Part shown: in pieces, positions 23,146 to 34,076 of the stretch
How the letters are laid out: every line of letters starts with the position of its first letter
Numbering within the stretch: the first letter of the stretch is position 1
DNA from: Carex sylvatica
Taxonomy: Eukaryota > Streptophyta > Magnoliopsida > Poales > Cyperaceae
Assembly: GCA_964058845.1 (NCBI GenBank)
Contig: CAXKVR010000287.1
Span: forward strand, 1-64,000
Length of the DNA: 64,000 nucleotides
Reading direction: 5' to 3'
Position numbers and translations under genes: made by a program
Notes under the pieces: model-generated
What the model saw: only the letters and a program-made list of their open reading frames with translations
What the model was told of the DNA's origin: nothing
The model's database searches: none

Positions 23146-25953
23146 TCAATGCTTGGATGGAGGATCGGGAGGGCGGCCTCCCCATTGCCCCATTTTGTGT
23201 TGATTTTCTCGAGGTTTGTCGGTTTCAGATGTTGCCACCGACTTCTCTCGCACATATTCTCTATTAACCGGATATGTCTTGTCTTCTCTCAAGTATTCAT
23301 AGCGAAGGCTGGGTGGTAGAGGCTTGAGCTCGACCTTCGGTGCGGTGGAATTGGTTGAAACGGCGAAGATCTGCGCAGATTTTGGCGAGTGCGGGTTCTC
23401 CATCTGCACTGCGGGTGTGGTTGGGACGCACTGGGCTCGAACAATTGAGTCTTCTGCCTCAGGAGGCTCAGTGCGGCTGGGCTCATCCGCACTGTGGGTG
23501 GTCCACCCGCACTGGAGAGAATTTTCACCGATTTGCTCGTTTTCGAAATCGGTTTCTTCAAGAATTCGGTCCAGTTGCTCATTCACCATCTCTTCCTCCA
23601 TCTGGGTAGCTATAATAGAATCTAAAATATCCAATCTACAAATAGAATCATTATCATTTGAAGGATATTTGATGGCATTAAACATATGAAAATTAACCTT
23701 TTCGCCCCCGATGTCAAAGGATATCTTTCCTTCTTTGACATCAATGTTTGCTTTTGCAGTGGTGAGAAAATCACGCCCCAATAGGAGAGGGGTATGAGTA
23801 TCCTCTTCCATTTCAACAATCACAAAATCTACCGGGACAAAGAACTTACCAATCATGACAATTATATCTTCCGCTATACCCTCGGGATACCGTACCGTCT
23901 TATCGGCTAATTGAAGTGACATTCTTGTGGGTTTCAAGTCACTAAGATTTAGCCTTTGATAGACGGATTTTGGCATAAGGCTAACACTTGCGCCTAAATC
24001 ACATAGACACCTCTCAAATTTGGTATCACCAATTACACAAGGGATTGCAAAGCTCCCCGGGTCCTTTAACTTTGGAGGTAGCTTGTTTAAGAAGAGAGCG
24101 CTACACTCCTCATTAAGGGATACCGTGCCAACTTCCTCAATTGATCTCTTGTTAGATAATATGTCTTTCAAGAATTTTGCATAAGAGGGCATTTGAGTAA
24201 TTGCTTCGGTAAAAGGAATGGTGATACTCAATTTCTTGAGGTGTTCCACAAATTTGGCATATTGTTGGTCAAGTTTGTGTTTTACTAACCTTTGAGGGAA
24301 TGGTATAAACCTTTGTGGTATAACATACTTGGGTGTTTCAATTGGTTTTACCTTAGCCGGGATAGAATTACCCGGTCCTTGAGAATCTTTTGATGCCGGT
24401 GTATCCGCATTGAGAGGAGGTGGTGTCACTTTGGGCGGTTGCTCTTCAATGATCGGCATCTTGGGTCCTTCGTATCCCGTACCACTCCTCAAGGTTATCG
24501 CTTTCGCTTGCTCCCTAGGATTGATGTCCGGCTTGCCCGGTAGTGTGCCTTGTTGTCGGAAGGATAAAGACGCTTGTTGTACAACTTGTGTTTCTAGCAT
24601 TGAGGTCTTGGTGTCTAAGAACTCAAACTTCTTCTTCAAATCTCTCAAAGAATCCGAAACATCCGTGTTGGTGTTCCTTTGGTAGGTAATGAAGTCTTGT
24701 TGTTCGGTTCTCATCTCTTGCAACATCTTTTGTATCTCGTTGATTTGAGAGGGATTTTGGTAGGAGTTTTGATTTGCTCGGTTTTGGTATTGGTTCGAAT
24801 TACCTTGGTATTGGTTGGAGTTGTCATTTTCGGTCCGCCAATTGAAGTTCGGATGGTTCCACATATTGTTAGAGTTATAAGAGTTTGAATTGAAATTATC
24901 ATTTTGCCTAACCTTATTATAGATCGGGTCATTCCTCTTATCTCCTTGATTGTAGAACATGGCGTTCGCTTGTTCTACCTCGTCGCCTTCAAGAAGGGTT
25001 GGGCAATCGGCGGTAAGATGAGTCGCCTCTCCACATATGCCGCATGGAGCCATCTTGGTCACGGATTTTGCGTTGTGCATTTGTGCCATTTGATGTTGTA
25101 AGGCCTCCATTTGGGCTCTCAAGGCGGTAACCTCGTCGACTTGCATGGCTCCCGGCGTGTTGTAGGCTCGTCCTCCTCGCTCGGCAGTCCACTCCCTTTG
25201 GTTGATCGCCATATCTTCGATCATTGCCATAGCTTGTGCCGGATCCATTCGCGACATGTTGCCCCCTGCGGCTGAATTTAAATGAGTTTTAGTCGTTATG
25301 GTACAACCTCCAAAGAAGAATTGAAAAAGCAACCACATGTCGAGGCCATGGTTAGGGCACAAGCGTTGGAGCTCCGCCCATCGGTCCCATGCCTCAGTCA
25401 AAGACTCCCCCTCTGCTTGCTTGAACGTTGTGATTTTCGACCGGAAATGTTGGGTCTTCGATGGAGGGAAGTATTTCCCTAGAAATAGCTTCTCCATGTC
25501 GTCCCATGTATCTATGTTGTCTCGGTTGACGGTCCTCAACCACGTCCTTGCATTGTCTCGGAGGGATAAGTGGAAGCACTTGAGTTTGAGGTTGTCTAAC
25601 TCATCTCCTTCTCGAGCGAAAGTGCCACAATGTTCTTCAAAGACCGCCAAATGGGCATGTGGGTCTTCGTTTCGAGCTCCTCCGAATTGGTTTTGGCCAA
25701 GTAGGTGGATGAGAGACGGCTTAATTTCACGTGGGTCTTGGCCATGAGGGATGAAGCCAAAGCGATGTCCGTTGTTGTGTTGACGACCATTTCCATTGCT
25801 GTGTCCATTGTTATTGTTGTAGCCATTGTTAGGACCGTGGTTGTGATGCCCGTTACGAGGTGGAGATAATCCTCGTACAATGGTGTTATTGCTTCCATGT
25901 TGTGATTGTTCGTCATGGACGGATGGTTCTCCGTGATTGGATTGGTTTTCCAT
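23146..25953 (-). CDS. Gag-protease polyprotein (935 aa) of the LTR retrotransposon
   Basis: Gag forms the particle that packages element RNA; the protease would process it. The reading frame is intact from the ATG at 25953, about 150 bases after the primer site. Rough layout: a low-complexity N/H/G-rich start (1-75); retrotransposon Gag domain (about 100-230; WDDMEKLFLGKYFPP, WDRWAELQRLCP); CCHC zinc knuckle CGICGEATHLTADC near 303; Asn/Gln-rich linker; aspartic protease (about 640-760) with active site CDLGASVSLMP and LLLGRDFLTTAKANID. It ends soon after LKPLPPSLRYEYL, the linker that normally leads into reverse transcriptase, and then closes with unrelated sequence. Residues near 820-850 are encoded by the same GC-rich palindromic repeat found in the LTRs. 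Confidence 0.93.
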   Translation of the reverse strand: MENQSNHGEPSVHDEQSQHGSNNTIVRGLSPPRNGHHNHGPNNGYNNNNGHSNGNGRQHNNGHRFGFIPHGQDPREIKPSLIHLLGQNQFGGARNEDPHAHLAVFEEHCGTFAREGDELDNLKLKCFHLSLRDNARTWLRTVNRDNIDTWDDMEKLFLGKYFPPSKTQHFRSKITTFKQAEGESLTEAWDRWAELQRLCPNHGLDMWLLFQFFFGGCTITTKTHLNSAAGGNMSRMDPAQAMAMIEDMAINQREWTAERGGRAYNTPGAMQVDEVTALRAQMEALQHQMAQMHNAKSVTKMAPCGICGEATHLTADCPTLLEGDEVEQANAMFYNQGDKRNDPIYNKVRQNDNFNSNSYNSNNMWNHPNFNWRTENDNSNQYQGNSNQYQNRANQNSYQNPSQINEIQKMLQEMRTEQQDFITYQRNTNTDVSDSLRDLKKKFEFLDTKTSMLETQVVQQASLSFRQQGTLPGKPDINPREQAKAITLRSGTGYEGPKMPIIEEQPPKVTPPPLNADTPASKDSQGPGNSIPAKVKPIETPKYVIPQRFIPFPQRLVKHKLDQQYAKFVEHLKKLSITIPFTEAITQMPSYAKFLKDILSNKRSIEEVGTVSLNEECSALFLNKLPPKLKDPGSFAIPCVIGDTKFERCLCDLGASVSLMPKSVYQRLNLSDLKPTRMSLQLADKTVRYPEGIAEDIIVMIGKFFVPVDFVIVEMEEDTHTPLLLGRDFLTTAKANIDVKEGKISFDIGGEKVNFHMFNAIKYPSNDNDSICRLDILDSIIATQMEEEMVNEQLDRILEETDFENEQIGENSLQCGWTTHSADEPSRTEPPEAEDSIVRAQCVPTTPAVQMENPHSPKSAQIFAVSTNSTAPKVELKPLPPSLRYEYLREDKTYPVNREYVREKSVATSETDKPRENQHKMGQWGGRPPDPPSKH

Positions 25954-26101
25954 TCTTAATTAATCTTCTGACCAAAGTGTTCCTAGAGGGGTTCTCCCAA
26001 AGCTCATAAAACCCTTCAGAAGAAATCAAGGTTAGAATCCAATTCAAAAAGAAAATCTGAAATAAATTCTTAAAGTAAAAGCTAAGTATTTAACCTAATA
26101 C

Positions 26102-26119
26102 TCCCCGGCAACGGCGCCA
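26102..26119 (-). promoter_or_regulatory. Primer-binding site, tRNA-Asp type
   Basis: TGGCGCCGTTGCCGGGGA on the sense strand, 6 bases from the 5' LTR. It complements the 3' end of plant tRNA-Asp(GTC) as I recall it, over 18 bases. Confidence 0.85.
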
Positions 26120-26125
26120 AAAACT

Positions 26126-27936
26126 TGATGCGCGTAAAGGGTACGCTAAAAAGTTTTTGTACAGCAAGCTGTACTTTTTAACCTTTAATACTTTTGAGTC
26201 AAATTGCAAGTGCACAATTATATCAAAGTAGTATTTTAGGTATCGATCCACAGAGAGTATGGAAAATACTTAGTTTTAAACTCTAATTAATTTCAGAAAA
26301 TAATAATAAAGAAAAGTGCAATAAAGTAGAATAAGGGGGGGTTTGTTTAAGTAATCCTAAAGGTTGGGTTCAATACCCGAAAAATAAGGAATAGTAAACA
26401 ATCAATGAAATGAAAGAAAGAAGGAAATATTGGTTTGCTTTCAAGTTGAGAAAATCTAGGGGTCTTTGGTCTACAATCCCTTGCTAATTCTATCTATTCG
26501 GTTTGTTTATATTCATGTTTGATTTAAATGAGGTTTCTAACCTAATATGTTAGCCTATTTCAATTAATTATTGATATAAGTATTTTGGTGGGTTGGGTTA
26601 ATTTTCCTCGAGTATTAGGGCTGTCACCATCCTAAAGGGATATTTAACAATCACGTTCACACAAAATACATATCAATACTTAATCAATCTAGGTGTCCAA
26701 ATTAGGGGTTTGACTTCAGAAATACCTACCTCATCAAAACCCTAACTCTAATTTCTGGAGATCCGGTTTATATCCTAGTGTTAATAAGATATCCTATACC
26801 TTTATGATTTGATTGATACAGGGTGGATTACTTGACCTATGCTGGAGTTTAATGATTAAAGCGGAAAAACAGGACATAGCACGATTTCTAGCTACTTTAA
26901 TTCATTAAACCTAACATGGTACTTGAATTTCAAGTATGTGAAATCATAAAGAATAATTCACAGAAATTACCATTAAATCAAACAATCATAATAAAAACAG
27001 TATAACCGAATAAATATAATTAAACAAGTTCATGCATGATGACCTAAACCCCTAGAGAGAGAACTACTCACTCTTGGAGAGATCCATTACAAAAATTGGC
27101 AAAGTAAGAAGAAATCAAATGAAAGAAAATGATTACACCCTTTGACAAATCAAAGCCCTCTATCTTGCCGAATCTTGCTCCGGAAATCCTTCTTCTCCTC
27201 GCTTGAAAGCTTTCCTTACTCCAGAATTTATCGCTAAGTGTGTGTGAAGAGAGAATGATGGTGTGTTGGTTGATGTCCGATTGAATCCCCCATTGGTTCC
27301 AAGGACTCTCTCTTTTATAGTCAAGGATTATGTCCGATTTAGAGGCTAGAAGGTGGGGTTAGTGGGTGCTCTGTTTAGCATTACTTCCCTGGCAAGTATG
27401 TGTAATTATGGCAGTAAAAACGCGTCCATAAAGCGCCAAAAATAGAAAAACTGTCAAACCGGGCAGTTATTGGCTTTCTGCGGGTCCAGTGCGGATGAAT
27501 GACCCGCACTACGGGTGGCTTCACCCGCATTGGGACAAGTTTCCTTATTTAACTTCTGCAATTTTATCTGGGTGCGGGTGGCACTGCGGATGGATGACCC
27601 GCACTGCGGGTGGAATCTGCTCTTCTGAAGTTGCCGAAATTTGGCTAAGTCCTGAATGCGGATGGGCTCATCCGCACTGGCCTCAGTGCGTCCGCACTAG
27701 GCTCGGACTTTTCCTCTGCGCAGCGAGTGCGGCTGGATTGATCCGCAGTGCGGGTGGTTGATCCGCACTGGGGGGTATTTTTGCTATTTTGCATTATTTC
27801 CTGCATAGAAAAGCCAAATAACTGCAATAACTTGATTCTAAGTGTATTTTAATCACTTTATATTATAAATACAAGATAATTGGTGTTATTTCATAATAAA
27901 ATCTAGATCAAATGTGTATATAATTTATGCTTATCA
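26126..27936 (-). repeat. 5' LTR of the retrotransposon
   Basis: 1811 bp, same length as the partner at 20008-21818. It contains the promoter for the element, on the minus strand, and the GC-rich palindrome array at 27478-27773. Confidence 0.95.
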
Positions 27937-27941
27937 AGTAC
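27937..27941. repeat. LTR element target duplication, right copy
   Basis: AGTAC, in the interrupted RPA-like exon. Confidence 0.9.
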
Positions 27942-30536
27942 TCGGCTTGTTTTCCGATGAAATTGAATTGAGCCTCGGCTGTATCATCCGTAACTATTAA
28001 TGTGAAATTGAGCCTGTATGAAGAATAAAAAAAAATTAAGTTACTATTAGGAGGGAGGTTGAGGTGTTTTGCATAATTTTGTTATATGTTTGGTAATATA
28101 ATAATAGGCTTACCATGGCAAACGTCTTGGAACATTAGCTTTACATTTGTAACAGAAGTATGATGGTTGTCTAACTTTTGTTCTATGTATTGGGCATGCT
28201 TCATAGTACCATCCAAGTTCTTCTATTGTATCAGAAACTTTTGCAACTGTGCTAAATGATTTATCCTGCATTGGTTCAAATTTATTTATTGTACTGCAAT
28301 AGTGTTCAAATTTGTCTATGGAAACATTGTTATATACAGTTTTGATGTTTACCTGGTTTTCTGGTATGCACATGTCGTGCAGTTCCCTAATGGAAATGAA
28401 GAGAGGAGGTTGTTCATTAAGCTGTTCTTCTAATGGTGTGGCTTCATGTAGTATGAGTTGTTTGTTGTTGTTTGCTATTCTGTACATAATTATCAAAATG
28501 TTGATAAATTTATTAGCTAGCTATTTTGAAAGTGAAAATTATGCTCTTTGCTCATCACAGATTAATACCTTTGTCGAAATGTTGTTATCTCTGGCAATAA
28601 TTGATCTTGATATATTCTTGTTGCTGAGTATGTGGTGAGGTTCCATTTTTCTGTGATTTTGTATAAATGTTACTTTATATGTGAAATTATTTACTGCTAA
28701 ATGCTTTGTGAATGTAGAAATTCTTACCTTTAAAGGGAGACAACCGAAGAGAACTACATGCAAGGATGATCTCTTGTGTTTTTGATTCTTCTTCTATTCT
28801 CTGAAAGTCAATTTGAGATAAGTACTCTTCCCATATGGTGATCAGCACTTTGTCATTCCTGTGACATTTAAAATGCACTTGTTATTTACAATTTGATAGA
28901 GGTATAAAGAATGTATAAGTTATACTGATACCTAGTATTCGTTGTACTTGTGCAATAATTCGAAGGAGAACTAAATTAATGGGTTTTTCTTAATTACTGA
29001 TAGTTGAAGTAATACAATGTTGCACTAAATATCTATTTATTAACTTACACTATTATTAAATGCGATTTGATTTAAAATTTTTTTTTTAATCATGTTTCAG
29101 ATTGTAACAACGATGAATCTGTGAGTACTTGTGAATGGCATAGGTTAATTCATTTACTAAGCCAAAAGAAAAAAAATTAGAGATGAAAAAAAGCTGATGA
29201 AGTTATGTTGATATTTACTTGGAAGAAACAGTAAACTAAGCATGAAAATGGTATGTTATGAACTAAGAGGAAGAAAGGGCTGAAGCTGTTCAGCAAATTA
29301 ATTTTGAATAGAATGAGTGTTTATACCTTTCATCTTCTATTTCTATATTTCGTAGGCTGACCTGTCCACTGTTTTGCCTTGGATTAATATGTCCACTGTT
29401 CTTGGTAACCCTTTTTATAGGTCCAATGAAAACGACTTGGCCGATGACATCTAGTTTATTAAATTTGGATTAGAATTAGTATCACAAATATGAGACATTT
29501 GGAAGGCGTTCTAAATATTTTATTTATTTTCTTGCAGTTTATGGTGGAGGTACTTACCGACAATGGTTTTATCTCCTGTGATAGTGCTTCCGATACTGCT
29601 CAGTGGTTTGAAATCAAAGTATCGTAGAGAAAATGCTGCATCATCATTTTGAACATTTGTAATTATTGTTGCTCCTGTTAGCTGGATGCGAGCGTCGTGT
29701 TTTACTGTTTTGAATCCCTCTCGTTTAAATGTTGGTATGAACTTGTAAAATTCATACACTAAGCCTTCTTGTACTTTTTGTAGTATGTTGTCTTCATCTG
29801 GGATTCTAATGAAGCCTTCTATTGCTGTATATAGAGGAAATAACAACAGTTTTCTAGTAAAAATAGAGATGTAGCATGTTCAGCAAATTTTTTTACACAT
29901 GAATGAGCTAGTTGTATGAGTATGGATTTTTTTTCATTTGTTATGTGTTGATAAGGACAGATGTAAAGATTTTGTCTTTCTAACATAGTTAAGCATTTTT
30001 TAGCTGAATGAAAGTAAGGTTTGTGGTGTATGGATTAGAAAGAAGGAAGTGGAAGGTTTTTTACAAATTGCTTACAGTTGTCATTGTAATTTAATAAGAT
30101 TTCTAATATTAAATGTAGGAGAACATATTATTTATATAAAATATGTAAGAAGGCATTTTAAAAAAAAAATATTCATGACAGTGAAGTTATTTGTTGGTAA
30201 TACATATAAAGATATGAGAACTGTTAAGATAAATTGAGTACCTCTTTGTCGACAAATATAAAGTCGTGAGAAAATTGTTTGCCATCTGATGCGCTATGAG
30301 CTGTCCATAGTTTGGTGATTCTTCCTTTGATTCTTCGGCGGTACATTCCAGGTTTAAGCATTGCAATGGGTGTTATATCGCTCCTAGCAGCCATCTCAAA
30401 CTGAATATTTATGACAATGTTGAAAGTGTTAGTTATAAGGAGTAAATTTATGTGAAACGATTTAAGTATAGAACTGTAAATATGTCACACTGAACTTAAA
30501 AGATTGGACAGATAATTTAGGAGATAGAGGAGATAC

Positions 30537-30650
30537 CTTCCGAGATGAGAAAAGCAAAGAGATTTGGGGAAGTTTAGAGGAGAGATGATGCACAAAAATT
30601 AAGAAGGAAAGAGGGAGAGAATCAGTAAGAGAAACACGTGTTGTTAGAAA
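30537..30650 (-). promoter_or_regulatory. 5' leader and G-box promoter of the RPA-like gene
   Basis: ACACGTGT (30634-30641) is a palindromic G-box. Downstream is a CT-rich leader exon ending CTCGGAAG|GTATCT (donor at 30535-30536), then an intron before the ATG at 30394. This suggests that the Helitron gene kept its own promoter. Confidence 0.45.
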
Positions 30651-31740
30651 TAAGAAATAAATAGACAGGTGTCAGTTAGTGGTAGTGGTAATATTAGGTG
30701 AGTCACAAAGTGCAACAGTAAATACAACGGTGAAAAAATGTTACAGGTAAATCGAATGGTGGAAATGCAAAGATAAAATTAGATATGAGAAAAAATAATT
30801 AGATAAAAAATGGATATGAGGAAAAATGATTATACTGGGAGTGGAATGGGTCTGTTAGCTGCATTGTAGTTCTCGTTGTAGTGGTGTAAATCTATATATA
30901 CAATTAATTAATATATATTGTATCAGTTTACGGTGATATAACATTCATGCAAGTAAATAGATATGGAAAAGTAATACAGTGCATTGCAAATAAAAGAATA
31001 ATATATTTATTTTTTAAAATTTCTCAATTTTGATAAACCTAAATTATTAAGAAAGTGTATGGATATAAAATGCCATGGAACATCTTTCTTTTTAAGTCTT
31101 ATGGCAAAAATATGAAGTAGCAGAATGCTTCACTTAGCTTCGGCAGTGATAGCCGAGGTAAGTTGTGTGAATTGTCGATCATAATGTTGAAGAGAAATTA
31201 TACTTATGATGGAAGTATTACTTTACATATAGTAGGATAGTATCCAAGCAATACCGAAACAATTTTCTATAGTTGTTTGAGATTATTAGTCCATATTTTT
31301 CTTGAACTAAATAGATTGAGATGTCACTTCTTGTCAAATACTTGTAGAATACATCTTGCAAGACTATTAGCTATATCAGCACTTGTTCCAAAAGTGGATT
31401 GGATTTGAACCCTCATCACTAAATACAATAAACTGAATGAACATAAGGTTTTATATTCCTCTACAAAGGGAAAAATACACCGAAGAGTATCACTTGAAGT
31501 AAGGGTGCATAGCTCCTGAGGTAAAAAAGATATTTTTGTTTAGATCCAAATAGTTTCATAAGAATCTGGGTCAATTCCATGATTTGAAAATTGGAAAGAT
31601 ACATCTCCTGGTTAATTGCATCAATCATTGAGAAGTTAGAAAATATTTAATGCAGGTATATATCCATATTCATTGACATAGCATACAACATAACCAGCCA
31701 TTAATAACTTTTCGTTGGGCCATCCCCTGATTAATTTTGT
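30651..31740. other. Helitron spacer between the RPA-like gene and duplicated units
   Basis: No gene seen. Near 31132 the sequence CTTAGCTTCGGC..GCCGAGG forms a short hairpin next to a CTAAG-like end on the minus strand, possibly an old Helitron 3' end but not canonical. Confidence 0.4.
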
Positions 31741-31925
31741 AAGTAAGACAAATGCTTATATCTTAACATTCATGTTAAAAATGATTGAGGTAATAACAAA
31801 CTTTTGAAAAATTTCTACAGATGACATTGAAAAATCATATGTAATTTGCTCAATTTTTGATTAAGTATCACATATGGAAGAAATAAATTGTACAATAGTA
31901 AAAATATGTTCTTAAATAATTCAAT

Positions 31926-32027
31926 TACCTTTTGAACCAATGGTATGTGTGATGTTCCAATAAACCTTCTTATATTGTCAGGTATGTAGCTACCCCGTAA
32001 GTTGTGGAGATTGTACTGATGCAATTC
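31926..32027 (-). pseudogene. Unrecognised exon-like fragment, copy 1
   Basis: Minus-strand peptide LRGSYIPDNIRRFIGTSHIP followed by LVQK and a splice donor. It is conserved at protein level with copy 2 (33424-33560), which suggests a real exon before duplication. I do not recognise the family. Confidence 0.4.
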
Positions 32028-33423
32028 ATTTCAGAATTTGTGGCTATTCTGAAACTCACTTAAAGAAATGTTCTGATTCAGCTGCTTGGATCAACCTTAG
32101 AAACTCTGTTGCTAGTGAGTGCACACCATCACAGTATATTAGTACGTAGTATTAGCAACCTATTAATGTTTCGTAGTTACAGAATGGATATACTTTATGC
32201 TTGGAATGCATTTAATAAGTACCAATTTACATGACAATGTGTCTTAATACTTAGTAGTTCAAACCTTAATAATGGGTTGCATAGTCATAATGTAGCTTAT
32301 TTATAGTGGAGAAGGACTTTTTCCAAGCGGATAGTATATATATTAGGTTTTTTAAGCTAGTGTGCCGTATTGGATGGGTCTTCTGGATGGAAGCTCTCAT
32401 TTGCGAGAAGTTTCAATGTACTTTTATTTAAACTTTAACTATTGAGTACCCTATAATTAATAATATTATTCTAGAATTATATCATTGGAAAATAAAAATC
32501 AGTTTTGCAAATTTGCCTGATTTTCAATAATAATTCAACTACTGTACCTCTTTTTCAATATGCATGCTATTGTAAGCCTAAATTTGTAAAAAAAATTAGA
32601 ATGTGTACAATACATTTTTTTTATTGGAAATCAGAAATTTGATGAAAATTTTGAAACGGTAATTCAACTTACTGTGGGAGGGAGGATGGTTAAAGGGAAA
32701 GGATGAGTCAGAGGAGCTATTGAGAGTTCCATGAAAGTAAGGAGGGTAGCAACTAAACATGTAACTATTGGAGAAATTGGACTTCAATCGCACCTCCCGT
32801 CTGACTAATTCTTTTGCAATTGGCATGTGTATCATTGTGGCCTTTTTCGGTTACTGGCACAACCTCTGACATGCTGCCCTATTATCAGTTCCTATGATCA
32901 AAAAAAGAAAATTGACATTCTGCTAATTATTTGAAGATACAAATATAGGGATAGACAAAATTTTAACTGCAACATAATGGGAAGAGAGAAAGCTTCAAAA
33001 TATGCAGAAATATTGTGATTAACAGACCTAAGCATTCTTCAAAATTAGGATGAAAATAGCTTACAGATTAAGGATACTTAAGTACCACTGAGATATCCAA
33101 TTATCTTAAAGCTTTCATTATTGCACTGGCCACAATATACAAAATTGTGATTCTGTAATGTCTATCAGTAGAAAATAATGACGAATTTTGTGAGTAGATG
33201 GCTCAATTAGTGCATAAGTTAATTTTTCAACTAAAACATATGCTTATATACTAATATTAATGTTAAAATGATTGACGGAATAACAATTTTTTGAAAATTT
33301 TCTACATATAATTTTAAAAAATTATATGTGGTTTGATCAATTTTTTATTCAGTATCACGTATGAAACAAATAAATTGTATAAATACCTCAAAGAAATTGT
33401 TTTTAAATAATTAAGTTACCTTT

Positions 33424-33560
33424 TCAAGCAATGGCATGTGTGATGTTCCAATAAACTTTCTTACATTGACAGGTACATAGCTACCCCTTAAGTCGTTCAA
33501 ACCGACAGCTGACGTTGTTTGAGACATTAGTCTTTCTGCAAGTTGCATCAAATTAGATGC
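33424..33560 (-). pseudogene. Unrecognised exon-like fragment, copy 2
   Basis: Minus-strand peptide with LMQLAERLMSQTTSAVGLND and then LRGSYVPVNVRKFIGTSHMP, LLEK and a donor. Substitutions against copy 1 are mostly conservative (IPDNIRR/VPVNVRK). Probably part of a captured host gene; not recognised. Confidence 0.45.
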
Positions 33561-33956
33561 TCATGCCTTTTGTTCCTACTCTTCAAGCCAAAGTTGAGCT
33601 GAAATCAAATGGATGACACCTGATATAGGAATCTGTGTGTGTTTTTTAAGTATTTTCTTGAGAGTTTTGGTTATGTATCTTGAGATATTTGTTATACTGT
33701 AAAAGGAACCAAATGGTGGGTACCAGAACTTTCTCATGATTTCTAATAGAAATCAGTGGGTCAATTCCCATTACTGTTAAAAAATAAAATTAACTTAAAC
33801 CAACAAATGAGAAATTTGGTTTAGTTAACATATAAGGGCAATTCAGTCATTGTTGTTCTCACTTAACTATTGACTTGTACTGTTTGGTTTTATTTGCAAA
33901 ATATAAAATATTGGATATATAATTATAAACTATTTGAAACACAAACCAATTTACCA

Positions 33957-34076
33957 ACAACAATGTCATATAGAATTCCAGGAAAAGTAGGTTTAACTTC
34001 GCTTCTTTTAGCAATCCAAAAAAACTTGTCACCATCAATCTCAACATATCCATTCATGTGTACTTCAGAAGCCTAA
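33957..34076 (-). pseudogene. Unrecognised exon-like fragment with MNGYVEIDGDKFFW
   Basis: An open minus-strand stretch reading ASEVHMNGYVEIDGDKFF then WIAKRSEVKPTFPGILYDIV, bounded by an AG and a GTTGGT site. Regular composition and lack of stops suggest coding origin. It lies in the extra block of unit 2 and may belong to the same captured gene. Confidence 0.4.

Larger units (their letters stand above)
20008..27936 (-). mobile_element. Non-autonomous Ty3/gypsy-type LTR retrotransposon (Gag-protease only)
   Basis: Two 1811-bp LTRs beginning TGATGCG and ending TTATCA flank 4.3 kb. The element lies in minus orientation: primer site at 26102-26119, purine tract at 21819-21836, AGTAC duplications outside. 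Its only gene is Gag plus aspartic protease; reverse transcriptase, RNase H and integrase are absent. This matches the TR-GAG class of plant retroelements, which rely on relatives for copying. The tRNA-Asp primer and protease style suggest the Tat/Athila side of Ty3/gypsy (inference). Confidence 0.92.
19761..30394 (-). pseudogene. Helitron-encoded RPA1-like single-strand DNA-binding protein, split by an LTR retrotransposon
   Basis: Related to the large subunit of replication protein A; in plant Helitrons it probably coats the single-stranded intermediate. Exons: 30242-30394 (start ATG 30392-30394, KPGMYRRRIKGRITKLWTAH), 29558-29824 (DUF223/OB fold, QEGLVYEFYKFIPTFKREGF), 29327-29450, 28728-28858, 28569-28590, 28114-28479 (zinc-ribbon pattern WYYEACPIH..YFCYKC) and a last large exon now in two pieces, 27937-28013 and 19761-20002 (TDDTAEAQFNFIGKQAEYL, then IGSSAHDLLYFS). 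All junctions have GT..AG and matching phases except exon 1 to exon 2, which is one base out. The LTR element sits within one codon run and repeats AGTAC on both sides. The gene is therefore broken. Confidence 0.85.

Noticed and set aside
23289..25916. Several 60-130-codon frames overlapping gag-protease
   Set aside because: Shadow frames of the intact 935-aa polyprotein.
31129..31158. Hairpin beside a CTAAG sequence as a second Helitron 3' end
   Set aside because: The hairpin abuts the end and the base after CTAA is G, not the required T; not canonical.
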